Of a stretch of 64,000 nucleotides of DNA, positions 1 through 10,042 are shown piece after piece (position 1 is the first letter of the stretch; each line of letters starts with the position of its first letter). The stretch spans positions 4,526,001-4,590,000 of the forward strand of contig JACONQ010000002.1 of the NCBI GenBank assembly GCA_014281115.1, read 5' to 3'. Source of the DNA: Laburnicola sp. R22_1 (taxonomy: Eukaryota > Ascomycota > Dothideomycetes > Pleosporales > Didymosphaeriaceae). Both the position numbers and the translations under genes were made by a program. The notes under the pieces were generated by a model. The model worked only from the letters and a program-made list of their open reading frames with translations. It did no database searches and was not told the origin of the DNA.

Positions 1-1055
1 GAGCTTCTCACCATGGCGGCGTTCCTGGGTTTTTCTAAAACTCAAATTACGGTAGTTGCTTGTTGATTCTTCGAGGGCGTTGTTGGCTTTGTTAAGCAGT
101 TTGCTTAGGAGGACCGGGTTGGCCCTGTCCTCTGGCGTTAGTCCCTGCAAAGTAGCAGGGTTGTAATTCTTGGTATCAAATGGCTACACGTTCCTCATGT
201 AAGTTTTGGGTCGCGGTTTTTCCAACTCGTCCATCGGCTGGGGAATCTCCTGTTCGCGGCGAACGCCAACGGGTCTACCCCAGAACGTTTCGATAACTTC
301 GTCTTGGGCTGGGTCGACAAGGCCCTTGACGACGGTTGATTCTTTGTTTGATTGTTTCAATGCCTATATCCAGGGTATTCTCAGCGTTTTCGATTCGGGC
401 AGTCACGTGTCGATTCTTGCAGAGAAACTGGTCCCAGATAAACCCTCTGGTATCGGGCGCCAATTGTTGGATTACTTGTTGCCTTGAAATTGGAACCACT
501 GAGCTTGGCGGAAGTGGTTCATTGGCATTTGGGGTCTTGCGGATGAGCACCGTATCGTTTTCTTTTTTGTAGTCGTCCTCAATGGTAGGGTGAAGGCCTT
601 CAATGTCCGCAAGGGGAATTGGCATTGAGGCTTTATTTTGGGTCTTGGAAAAGCGCGGTTCGTCGGAATGCGGGGGATTTGCAGGCGGTGCATCTTGGTA
701 GAGGGTGGAGAACGCGTTGGTCCAGTCAGTGGAGTCTTGGGGCGGCAAGTCTGGGAGATGTGGTGCAGGTTGCGGCTCTTCGTCCGTATCGTTTGGATCC
801 GCAAGCGCGGAGATCTTGTTGTGAGTCTTGACTCCGGGATTTTTGGGTACCTCATTGTCGGGCAAGTTGGATTCGAGGATGTGCGCGTATGGGGGCGCGC
901 TCTTTTGGGAGGGGGGGTTCCAGTTCCACCGCTCATTGAACGGCGGGCTGGGGAATGAGACTTCTGCATATTCGGCGGCATGGTCTGGAGAGCAAAAGTT
1001 GTCGTGGGCGCAGGCGATATGCATACGTGCGTGCACGGTCCCCAATGCTTGGCGC

Positions 1056-1873
1056 CTAGGCGCCGTGGCGCAGGTGGTGAATGTCAGAGTTTCGCTGCGC
1101 CACGATTCAGATTGTGTGCATTCAGGTCAAAAGAGTGAACGAATTGTCCAAACGGAAATGCTGCTTCTTTTTCGTGACAAGACTTCGCGGTCTCGTGGCG
1201 CAACGTTGCCCGACATCTATATATGGAAAGTGCATAGTGTTAACGTTGAAACTAAACAGGGTGAATTAGAAACTATTATCAGATATTTTACAACCTGTAG
1301 ATGTTATGAAGCCATAACTAACACTATTATATTTTACCTATTTAGGTTACAATTTCTAGTGTTTGCACTATACGTTAGATAACCCTTATGCTACTTATAC
1401 CCTATTTATAACTTATATAGGATAATTAGCATTTAATTTTATTATTAAGTAGGCTTCTAGATAGTTAGGTTAAGACTTAGATTATAGGTAGATAAGTGTC
1501 ATAGAGGTGAAAGATTGGAAAAGAAAAAGCGAAGAGGTTTAACACCTGGAGAAGGGTCAAGATAAGAAACCTTTTGAACACAATTGCGTTTGAAAATGGC
1601 GTTTGAATACTTTTGGAACTATCTAAAGTGTCGCGTGAAGTCCTATAGCGGTCAGCTATAGGGGTCTGCAGCAGACAGCTGCAGGACGTTCCATAGCAGG
1701 CAGCCATAGTGGTTTTCCTAGCAGAGAGCTAAGTGATTTTCCTAGCAGACAGCTAAGTGGAAAGTCCTAGCAGACAGCCAGGTGGAAAGAGCCTAGCAGA
1801 CAGCTATGCTGAATTCTATAGCAGTCAGCTATAGAAAGTCCCGTGCAGTCAGCAACAGGGGGAGGTCACTTAC
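1056..1873 (-). other. 818-bp intron with AT-rich insert and hairpin array
   Basis: The donor GTAAGTGACC at 1873 and the acceptor CGCCTAG ending at 1056 join exon 4 to exon 5 in phase (phase 2). It is about 15 times longer than the other introns of this gene. The middle (about 1230-1500) is AT-rich and looks like an eroded transposon scrap; the donor-proximal part holds the hairpin array listed separately. An insertion into a normal short intron is the simplest explanation. Alternatively the TAA overlapping the donor is a true stop and two genes lie here. Confidence 0.45.
1641..1862. repeat. Array of nine short hairpin units with a conserved core
   Basis: Nine units, 17-33 bp apart, each of the form (stem)AGC-5-base loop-GC(stem). 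Loops are mostly AGACA or AGTCA. Three units have perfect 7-bp arms: CTATAGC/GCTATAG at 1643-1661, CTGCAGC/GCTGCAG at 1666-1684 and CTATAGC/GCTATAG at 1816-1834. The others (around 1692, 1718, 1742, 1767, 1793 and 1843) keep the core with weaker outer pairing. The outer stem bases change in a paired way between units. Eukaryotic context and irregular spacing argue against a CRISPR array. Confidence 0.75.
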
Positions 1874-3943
1874 TGTCTCCTCTTCTTCTCCACAATGCGG
1901 TGGAGAGGTCCATGGGAATTGCGTTCTTTAATGGCCCATTTACCATCTGACTTTTCACAAACAGAACACTGATTGTCTTTCGGACATTTGTGTTTATGTG
2001 ATATTTGCGTGATTGGTGGCGGATCTGCGTGATTCTTGCGCTCGGAGCGGTGGGCATGGTCTTCATGGCGTTGGCTTTCCTCCTGGAATGGATTTACTTG
2101 TTTGGTCAAAACGACATCGTGGGAATCATTAGCACTGATTTCTTCAGGCTCTATTATCGTTCTGCGTTGCGTGTGCATTTCTTGCGTTTGTCGGATGCGA
2201 TCGCATCTCGCTTTCACTGCGGTACATCGATCGCAGAGCTCTCGATACTTTTGAGATGTTTCGGGCCCGTAGGCATCTGAAAGACGTTCGCGTAGCTGTT
2301 CTGCATGAGGAGGTACCTCAACGTGTGTTGCCAAGCCAGGCTGAGTTTCTGCGGCGTCGATCCAGTGATCAAACGCCTGGAGGAATTCTAACACTTTTTT
2401 TCTCCCCGAGACTGTGTAGCTATTAGCAACTCATACTCTCAACATCGTTCTTAATATAGACTTACAAAAAAGGAGTTCGGTGGCGGAAGAAGCCAACGGT
2501 ATCTTTGTAACAACTTGTCATATTCTGAGGTTCGTGGCCCAGCACGAATAGCTTGATTGATCTCTGCTTGACTGATGTGATCAGTCTGCGTCGAGATGCT
2601 TTCGTTTGATTGTTTGACTTGAAGCTCGTGGAACTCCGGAATGATGTCTGAGCTCTCATTTGAAGGCTGTCGCGGTACGGTCGGCTCGTCGTGGACGGAT
2701 TTGACTGATACCGAAGGCGCCGGCCTTGTAGTTGCCGACGTCGCAGGTGCTGGCGTTGAGGGCACCGGTACTGAGGCTGCCGACGTCGCAGGTGCCGATG
2801 TCTCGGGTGTAGAAGCGGGTGTCGTTTGAGGTGCAGGCGCTAGAGCCTCTCTCCTCGCTTTCAATTTCTCCATGGTTGACCGAAATTTCTCAGTGACTTC
2901 TTCGTGTACAACTGATCCCGACAACCACGCGTACTCCTACTTGGTGAGGCGGGGCTTCGGGGCGTCGGGATTTCGGGCGAATTCTTCGATTTCAGCTTCG
3001 ATGCGTCGAACAAGTCGCCACCTGGCCGCGCCTGTGGATCACTCCGTTAGTTATGCGGGTATAAACATGAATGGGAAATTATGCTTACATTCAAAAGCTG
3101 CGTCATTTTCGCGTGTAGCCTCAATCTGGAGTGGCTGAGGAGCGTGTGTCGATGTTGCTGGCGTTTGTGGAGTCTGTCGGTGATCGACATGCTCGACTGG
3201 TAGTTGGGTACCACCGTACTGAGCATGCGATTGACCATACTGACCTGTTGACTGATTGCCAGCGTATTGAGCTGGCTGCTGTTGTGAATACCCACCGTAC
3301 TGCGGTGGTTCATAAGCCTGATATCCACCATAGGGTGGAGGCCGTGGCGGGTATTGCTGGTATGGTTGTTGCTGTGGTGGGTCTACTATGAGTCAGTCAC
3401 GCTCTAGCAAGTTGATATGAGGAGTGTCTACATTGAGGTGCAGCATAAGGCTGCGGCGGCTGGTATGCAGCGTGCGGCGGTTGGTTTGCAGCGTATGGCT
3501 GCGGCGGTTGGGAGGGTGGGGGTTGCTCATTCCGGTCGAAACCAGAGGTCGCGGAATGCCCTGTCCTGGGCGAGGGATAACTCATTGTATGAAGAAGAGA
3601 AGTGGAGGGACGTCGCGGGTTTTGCTTTGTGGTGTGGGCGCACTTCGCACAGGCCACCGCACGTGATTGATACCTAGCTGGAGATAAACAGTTGAATACA
3701 CTGCACCTCCACGGAAGCGCACAACCCAACCAACCAGCCACACCAACTTCTACCCATTGTCTCCACCGCTCCCTCTCCCGCAAAAAGAACCCATCTTCTT
3801 CTCTTCCCCAAATATCGGCCTCAACTAACAACAGAAATTACACATTACACCCGCCCCCCGCTACACTCATACAAGGTAGACACTACCACACCCACACTCC
3901 ACACCCTAACCCAGCGCTACTCCACAAACCCCACAACAAACAG

Positions 3944-5049
3944 CTATACCAGCGAAACCGGGACCGCTGATGCGAGATACGTAGGCGTACGCACCGCTGT
4001 CATCGACGAGTTTGAGAATGTGAAAGATGGGTTTGAAAGTGTCGAGGAGGGCGATGTAGAATTCGCAAAGATGGGCGTGAGCGTGGGATACGATTCATCG
4101 GATGTTGAAGTAGGCATGGTAGGATGCGTCGAAGTGATTGTCTCTGGCGAAGGAGAAGGCGCGACGATATTCGAATACCCTGACTCTGCCGCTGACGAAA
4201 TGATATCCTGCTGTGGCGAGTTGGTGTTGGTAGGCTTAACGTAGAAGATGGATGTCGTAGGATAGACGTGTACATTGCTCAACGACGGATGCTTCCCTGG
4301 AACGTCGACATAACTTGGACTTTGGCTGCCATGATCCGCATTCACAGGACGATGAGGCGCGCCCACCGGGTCATGTGGCTTCACAATAGGAACCAAAGTT
4401 ACTTTCGGGTACTCGCTTCGAGATCCTGGGACTACCGGGTGGACACGACTGAGAGAAGTTGACGAAGCATGCGCCTGGTACATTGCTGTAGAATACGGCT
4501 TCGGCCTGAAAGGTTCCGGCGTAGATATCCCGTGATTCTGCGTCTCTGATGCGTGCATTCCTGGCTTGTATGGCGTTACAACCGGTCTGTAACTAATCGC
4601 CGTTACGTTTCCGTACGGCGCCGCTGTGGATGTCATGTTGACGGGAGGACAACCCTGACAGGTCCTGTCGTAGAAGGCAAATGTCCCGTTGCGCCCGGAT
4701 GGCAAACGCAGCATTGTCTCATTTCTACACTAGACATCAGAACTGTGCAAGGGAGTTTGGACGGTATTGCTCACATTGTCTTCCTGTAATGACGGCAAGA
4801 CCCTTCTCCGACCGAGAATGTAATACAAGACTCATCCCCCACACAGTGCTTGCCGCATGCCTCGTTAGTTCTATATATGCTCTGCTGACTGATCCAGTAT
4901 TGCTCGGCGTCGTGGCCTGGAAGATGCATCTCCCAACCCGTAATACCACATGACGACGCGGGACAGGTGCCGTTCGAATCACGCCCAAAGAGACCCAAAG
5001 GAAAGGCTGCGGCGAGAGATGCCGCGGAAAGGAGTGACAGTAGCCGCAT
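3944..5049 (-). CDS. Secreted PAN/Apple-like, Ser/Thr/Pro-rich protein
   Basis: Two exons, 5049-4775 and 4724-3944, joined over a 50-bp intron (donor GTGAGC, CTGAT branch site, acceptor TGTAG) give 351 residues. I chose the ATG at 5049 because it places a signal peptide (MRLLSLLSAASLAAAF) at the very N-terminus; an in-frame ATG at 5091 would add 14 residues in front. Residues 25-120 hold eight cysteines (29, 34, 65, 69, 75, 85, 114, 117) and the pattern ACGKHC..CITFSVGEGSC, which resembles fungal PAN/Apple modules, known for protein or carbohydrate binding. Residues 120-351 are low-complexity Ser/Thr/Pro with several NxS/T sites, probably heavily O-glycosylated, with no clear GPI signal. Inferred role: secreted or cell-wall protein; an interaction factor is possible, but nothing in the sequence proves it. 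Confidence 0.75.
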
Positions 5050-5675
5050 GGCTGTTAATGAATGACGAAGGAACCCTCGAGGACGTCCCAAAAAGTTGGT
5101 GAGGACGGACAGGGGAGAGGTCGCTCATAAGGACGTTTTGCGCGCCGATTAGCAGATTAAGCTTCGATAGTCTGCTCGTATACAGTCTAGCGGTTCAGCT
5201 TTGACGCTAGATCGGGATAAGCGGATGCATAATGGCGCCCTTTCAGCTATATTTAGGGCTCTGCGCACGGCTTGCATTTCCAAATGCCACCACCAGCATC
5301 GCTCCAACATGCTCCCAAAGATGTCTCGATCAACAATTCGTTCAACAGATTCTTTGAGCTGCAAGACGCGTGTAACTTTGTGAGATAAGACGTGAAGAAC
5401 CAGCGTGGCGCTTCGGCGTGACTTGCGCTGAGCCCCGAGCCCCACTGCAATCTCGCTAAATGCGGCTCAATGCGGATAGGAGAAAAGGGATAAAAACACC
5501 GGAAATACACAAAAGAAAGAAAACGTAGCGCATGCAAGACGAGGAGGTGGAGAGTTGATGGAAAGGTCGAGACGTGGACGATGCGACGCTTGGGAGAAAG
5601 ACGCGCTGTCCACCTGCACGGTCCGATTTCGCAGTACGGAAAGGTGTTTTCATTGTTCATTGCCTCCACTCATGA
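5050..5675. other. Intergenic region, no supported gene
   Basis: Upstream of the secreted-protein gene and downstream of the transporter remnant. Minus-strand open frames here (up to 138 codons) show no domain, no splice-consistent extension and no family resemblance. It presumably contains the promoter of the 3944-5049 gene, but I see no motif I would name. Confidence 0.5.
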
Positions 5676-6345
5676 TTAACTGAGAACCTCTAGGCCTTCA
5701 AGTCGCCCTTTCCATGACCGATGGATGTAGCCGGTGTAGACGACCAGCGCGCAGTTGAAGATGGCAAACATCAGAAACGTTTTCCAGCCGAGATTGTTGA
5801 TCTGGCTGAACACAAAGATGAACAGCCACTGCGTGGCAGTGCCGGTTGCGATGGCGCCTTCGCGGATGCGCGTTGGGAAGATTTCGCTCATATACAGCCC
5901 TATCCGGCGTTAGTCCTTGATGAGTGTGCCCCCCGTGAAAAAATCCGTGTCTGATAGTAAGTCCTGATAGCTAACAATAGAGTATGCAAACTGTATTTAT
6001 ACTTTCAAGTATATAGCCAGACATAACTCTCTATGACGTCCGGACACGAAATACGGACGTTGACTCACATGGTACGGGGCCCCAGGAGATGTTGTATACC
6101 ATCGCTTCAATGTAAATCATCGCAATCGCCGCATTAGCCACTCCATCACGACCTGCTTCGGCGTTGGGGGGGTGTGTTGCCGTTATGACGGCGACGATGA
6201 GCATGAGTACGGCCATGAGGCACGCCCCTGGATTTCATGGTCGTACTCCCCGCCTCGGACCCACGTCAAAGACTGAAGTGCCTCGTCGTGACCCTGAAGG
6301 TGCCCAAGCGCTTGCCCGTGGTGTCGACAGGCGTGGTATTCGATG
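5676..6345 (-). pseudogene. MFS sugar transporter, truncated and internally deleted
   Basis: The last exon 5899-5676 encodes EIFPTRIREGAIATGT, a classic motif of the fungal MFS sugar-porter family (helix 10-11 region), followed by the last hydrophobic helix and a short tail. A 169-bp intron (6068-5900) separates it from the preceding segment to 6069, which encodes GACLMAVLMLIVAVIT and a NISWGPVPW motif; the Trp codon is split by the intron. Immediately upstream, in another frame, lies GHDEALQSLTWVRGG, typical of the central cytoplasmic loop of these transporters. About 150 residues that normally separate loop and helix are missing without an intron to hide them, and no N-terminal half (first six helices) is recognisable up to 6850. 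I read it as a deletion-damaged pseudogene. Family members import hexoses or related sugars across the plasma membrane. Confidence 0.65.
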
Positions 6346-7794
6346 AGAACGGACGACTGCGCACAGCGGAAGTGTGCGAGAGCTATCGTGTGAGGTTGCC
6401 ATCCCGAGTGCTCCAGAGCGTATACCTATGAATGGGATGCGCGACCTGGATGTGCGCCTCCGTGCCTTGAGCCGGGCATGGCGTCCCGGGCCTCGGTCGG
6501 GGTCGTGGTGGAGAGCAGCGGCATGTGTGGACCAATATTTGTCGGCACCAAGCTGCCAGTGTGGGTGAGTCTCGGTGAGAACAACATTGGACATGGGAGG
6601 CTCCGAGCAAGGGAAGGAGCGACGGGACTGGCTGGCGGTGAGTGCAAGCGGCACGCTAGCACCCCGCACGCCATTCCTCTCCACTCTGACGATGGGTCTG
6701 CGTCCTTACATCTCCCGAAAGCTCGTCAGACGGCCGCGCCATGTCGGATACGAAGCCTACAAATTTCGGCACTACATTGCGTATCCTGGGGTAACTTGGC
6801 TCTCAAAAGTCTTTGAATATGTGCGCTGAACAACGAATGTATTGGCAGGGCTATGTGGTATTTATTGACATTTACAGTTCACTTGATCTCTCACAGACCC
6901 TCCAAGAACACACATCCTGACTGAAGTTCGCAAGGCGTGTGCTATTCTTGCTCTCATCTTCAGGCCCGTATACAATGAGCTCGTGTTTTCCAAGTCATCA
7001 GGTCTGGGCCGATGTAGTGTATTTCGGCGACTTCGAACAACGAGCTCACATGTGCATTCGTGGTATCAGCTCATATCATGAGAGATTCGCAACATCCCAT
7101 AACACGTAAGCTGGAATATCGTACGCACATTCGTCGGTAGGGCTTCAATGGAAGGCTTTGAATGTGTGGAATGGCATACGCGAGTTTCTCGAGCCGCGGT
7201 CTTGTCCGCCACGGATCTGAGTGCACCATGCATGGGCAATGCGTTACATAGTCTACGCTGGTATTATCTACCCTAGGGTTACTCCCCATGTTAAAGTCAA
7301 CTGTCTGGTCAGTGGTTCCTGTTCTGTAAGTTGGTTTCGTGCTCCACAGTAGAATGACGGACCAGCGAGCTCTATGGTAACTTGGCCGCCAAGAGTAGCG
7401 AAAATATTGTCTCCATATCCATCCTTTAGTAAACATTACAGATTCTCTCAATTTACAACTATGATTTGATATTAGACAGTATAATGTGCATCCAGGACTC
7501 TTTAAGCGAAACGACATCGCGAACGTATTTTGTTGGCGTGTTACCCCAGGATCAGCTCCACGAGCTAGGAAATGTACACTTTTTCAACCACCACAGGCAT
7601 TAAATTAATAAGCCGTCCAAGATTGGCGAGGTAGAATAGCATATGTGGAGGGTGTCAAAGAAGTTACCGCACACTCCAACTCATCAGCGTGTGACCCCAG
7701 GATATATAATACCAGCGCAGGCTATACAAGAGACGGGCCAGAAATGGGCTGAATTCTGTTCATTACTTGATGTGATATCCGCAATCACAATGGA
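6346..7794. other. Gene-poor stretch
   Basis: No supported gene. GC content is moderate. Three instances of the dispersed GTTACCCCAGGATAAG-like motif occur (6781-6795 inverted, 7540-7553, 7691-7705). A minus-strand open frame of 148 codons at 7071-7517 has no recognisable feature. Confidence 0.5.
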
Positions 7795-8100
7795 ATGTGG
7801 AATATAGACTCTTTTTCCAAAAAAAAAAAAGGTTCAAGACTCTGCAATCGCCTTAACATCGCCACAGAGCTATCAGACCACGCTCGAAATCTCGAAAAAG
7901 CAACCCGACCTAGAAGGCAGCGCAAGCTTAAAGCGACAGGTGGAGACGCCAGCGACCTTCTCGATGACGAATGGTGGGGCGAAGATCCTCCTAGTGCACA
8001 TCCTCTAGACTTTGGTATCAAACCAGACACTGAACCCACTCACACTTCAGACCCTTCAACGTCTCAACCCGATGCCGATGCTCTTTGGCGGACGGATTAA
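7795..8100 (+). CDS. Possible small hypothetical protein or terminal exon
   Basis: An ATG-initiated 101-residue frame starts with a lysine run (encoded by A12), continues with a basic stretch (ARNLEKATRPRRQRKLK) and ends in an acidic, Trp-containing tail (DLLDDEWWGEDPPSAHP). This basic-then-acidic composition looks more protein-like than the surrounding chance frames. I recognise no domain and see no convincing upstream exon. It could be the last exon of a decayed gene. Confidence 0.25.
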   Translation: MWNIDSFSKKKKGSRLCNRLNIATELSDHARNLEKATRPRRQRKLKATGGDASDLLDDEWWGEDPPSAHPLDFGIKPDTEPTHTSDPSTSQPDADALWRTD

Positions 8101-10042
8101 CCTCCTTGGCCCTTCTGCATAGCTGACTGCGAGACTCTATGTACATCTGGATGCAAGTAGCTTGTACGGGCTTGAGATTAGACATTGAACTATGGAGCAC
8201 TTATCTAGGACGTGTGGCGTGCGTTTCTTTTCCCATGGGCATGAATCAGGTCATTGGGTGACTCTGTCCTGGGTAAACTCCCAAGTCTATAACCCGCACA
8301 AACAGGTTGTGCATTAGGTATCCTGGGGGGTCGGATGACAGGTTTCTGAGGGATGGAGGAACGCTGTGGCTTGTCATGTCTATGGAAAATAACTTTGATT
8401 TGGCATATTAACCAATAGAAACGAGAAAAGATTGCAGAAGATATTGATAGAGCCAAGCAACGGAACGGCGATGTACAGGAACTGCTGTAGAAAACTTTGA
8501 GGGATCTGCCAATAATCTCGAATAGCTGAGATATCCAAGCTTCTATACGACACATCTGCTCACTGAGTTCCTTAGCACCCTCACAGCTTTTCATCACAAC
8601 GTTATACCGTGTACCGAGCGTGCGCGAAGTCTTCTTTCAGACGACACATGTGCATACCAGAGAACTGTGCAATACAATGGTAAGCTAGAACAGGGCACTG
8701 TTGGGCGCAAATATCAAATCGTCTGAATGGAAGTCGCGAGTTGAAACGCTGCATTCAAATTCTTGACCTATGGCATAGTGATGCAGTCTCTCGACGTAAT
8801 AATCGTAGACAAAACAGCATAGCTTGCGTGAACAGTGAAATAAAGCTACTGGAAAAAAGAGTCTGAGTACAGTTGGCCTTCGTATCGTTGCTTCATTTAT
8901 TCATATCTGTTTATAGTCAACCCACTTATCCTGGTGTAACACCGGGAGCGAATACACTTGGATCTTGCCCCAGCTCCCGGCGTTTTCACCTTGGTATCTC
9001 TTTAGATGGGCTCCTGTAAGTGGATAGGTTCCAGGGCGGTTATAAGTCGTGTTACCGATCCATCAGTGCTAGTTATGCCCGGTAATGTCAGTGTCAGACC
9101 TGCATTTGGAAGGTTTTCCAAGGCGGGGTAAACTTTCCGACGGAGCGACGATCTCCCGTCTCAGATTGAATATTCCTGAGAAAGGAAAATAAGACACACA
9201 TAGCCGGAGTTGCTAAAGGGAAGATTTGACTATGTGGATGAACGAACGGACGAAATTCAACGCACGGCCTTTCACTGATCCAGTACTAAGATAAGAGTTC
9301 ACGTACTGTGTGGTACCCCAGGATAAGCAATAACAAGGCTACATGGACTTGAGTTTTTCCCAACGGTTGTATAAATCCCTGTCTGGATGTATTACCCCAG
9401 GCTAAGCAATACAAAGGCCAGATGTACTTGAACGTTATTTGAAGGCTGTATAATCCCAGTCTAAATGTTTTACCCTAGGATAAGCAATTCAAAGGCCATC
9501 CAACCTTGGATCCTTGGATCCTTGGAAACAGTACAGTCACGTGCATCCATCCGCCAGATCTGGCGCTAACCCTCTTCAGCAAGCGCCCGCCACTCAGATT
9601 AGCGAGCGACCCCACGTGGCGGTGGCGGCACCAAAATTCCTCGCACACCACAGTCGAGCATCGTGAAGCGGAAGCAAGAGTGAATACATGCATGTAGCCT
9701 TCTCCTTACCAGCGACTGCTGGCACACGTATATCGAAGCGCTGCCGAAACGATGTAGCATGTGCACAGGACCAGTACCAACGTCCCAAACTTGCACGTTG
9801 GCGGGTTGACAGGCGGTGAAAAAAAAAAAAAATCCTTTTTGGCGACGATGCCCGAGCCAGCGGAGGCTAGACTCTCGTCAGAGATAAGTATCATCTCTCT
9901 CGTCGGCGGTTGTCGGCTCTTGTTTCTTCCTTCTCTTACGCCGCAGTGTTCCTTCATGTCTTTGTCCCGCCTTTCTTCTGTTGCCTCGTCGTTCGCGTCA
10001 TAACACGGGTTGTCCGAGCAGTCAACTGGAGGAGGAGTTCCG
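8101..10042. other. Long intergenic region with repeat remnants
   Basis: No supported gene. It holds two inverted copies of the dispersed motif (8318-8333 and 8925-8940), the 79-bp tandem repeat listed separately, an A13 run near 9819-9831, and the 5' flank of the methyltransferase gene (CT-rich around 9920-9990). The 130-codon minus-strand frame at 8205-8597 has an amphipathic start but no recognisable continuation. Confidence 0.5.
9311..9500. repeat. About 2.4 copies of a 79-bp tandem repeat
   Basis: Units start near 9311, 9391 and 9469 (80 and 78 bp). Each opens with TACCCCAGGATAAGCAAT or a close variant, continues with AAGGC and a GA(C/T)GTACTTGA-like block, and the two full units end in GTATAA..CC..GTCT..ATGT. 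Copies differ at many positions, so the duplication is not recent. Confidence 0.75.

Larger units (their letters stand above)
1..3585 (-). pseudogene. Long multi-exon gene of unknown function, interrupted, runs off the window start
   Basis: I do not recognise the family. A consistent minus-strand gene model is: exon 1 3585-3432 (starts MSYPSPRTG, Pro/Gln/Tyr-rich), 46-bp intron, exon 2 3385-3089 (Gln/Tyr/Gly-rich repeats such as QYGG), 57-bp intron with a CTAAC branch site, exon 3 3031-2466 (basic helix RRIEAEIEEF, then a Pro/Ala/Thr-rich linker), 54-bp intron, exon 4 2411-1874 (two CxxC pairs), an 818-bp intron 1873-1056, and exon 5 from 1055 to beyond base 1. Donors and acceptors are canonical and phases agree except at exon 3/4. 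Breaks seen: an in-frame TAG at 2939-2937 where CAG would continue the frame, a one-base phase error between exons 3 and 4 beside T6 and A7 runs, a frame change near 340-400, and a TAG near 180 followed by clean coding-like sequence. Either a decaying gene or, less likely, several sequencing errors. Confidence 0.5.

Noticed and set aside
1641..1862. CRISPR-like look of the hairpin array
   Set aside because: Fungal context, irregular unit spacing, no constant spacer length and imperfect repeats.
7071..7517. 148-codon minus-strand frame
   Set aside because: No domain, composition or splice support; probably chance in moderate-GC DNA.
8205..8597. 130-codon minus-strand frame with amphipathic start
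   Set aside because: No recognisable family and no consistent exon before or after; left as unannotated.
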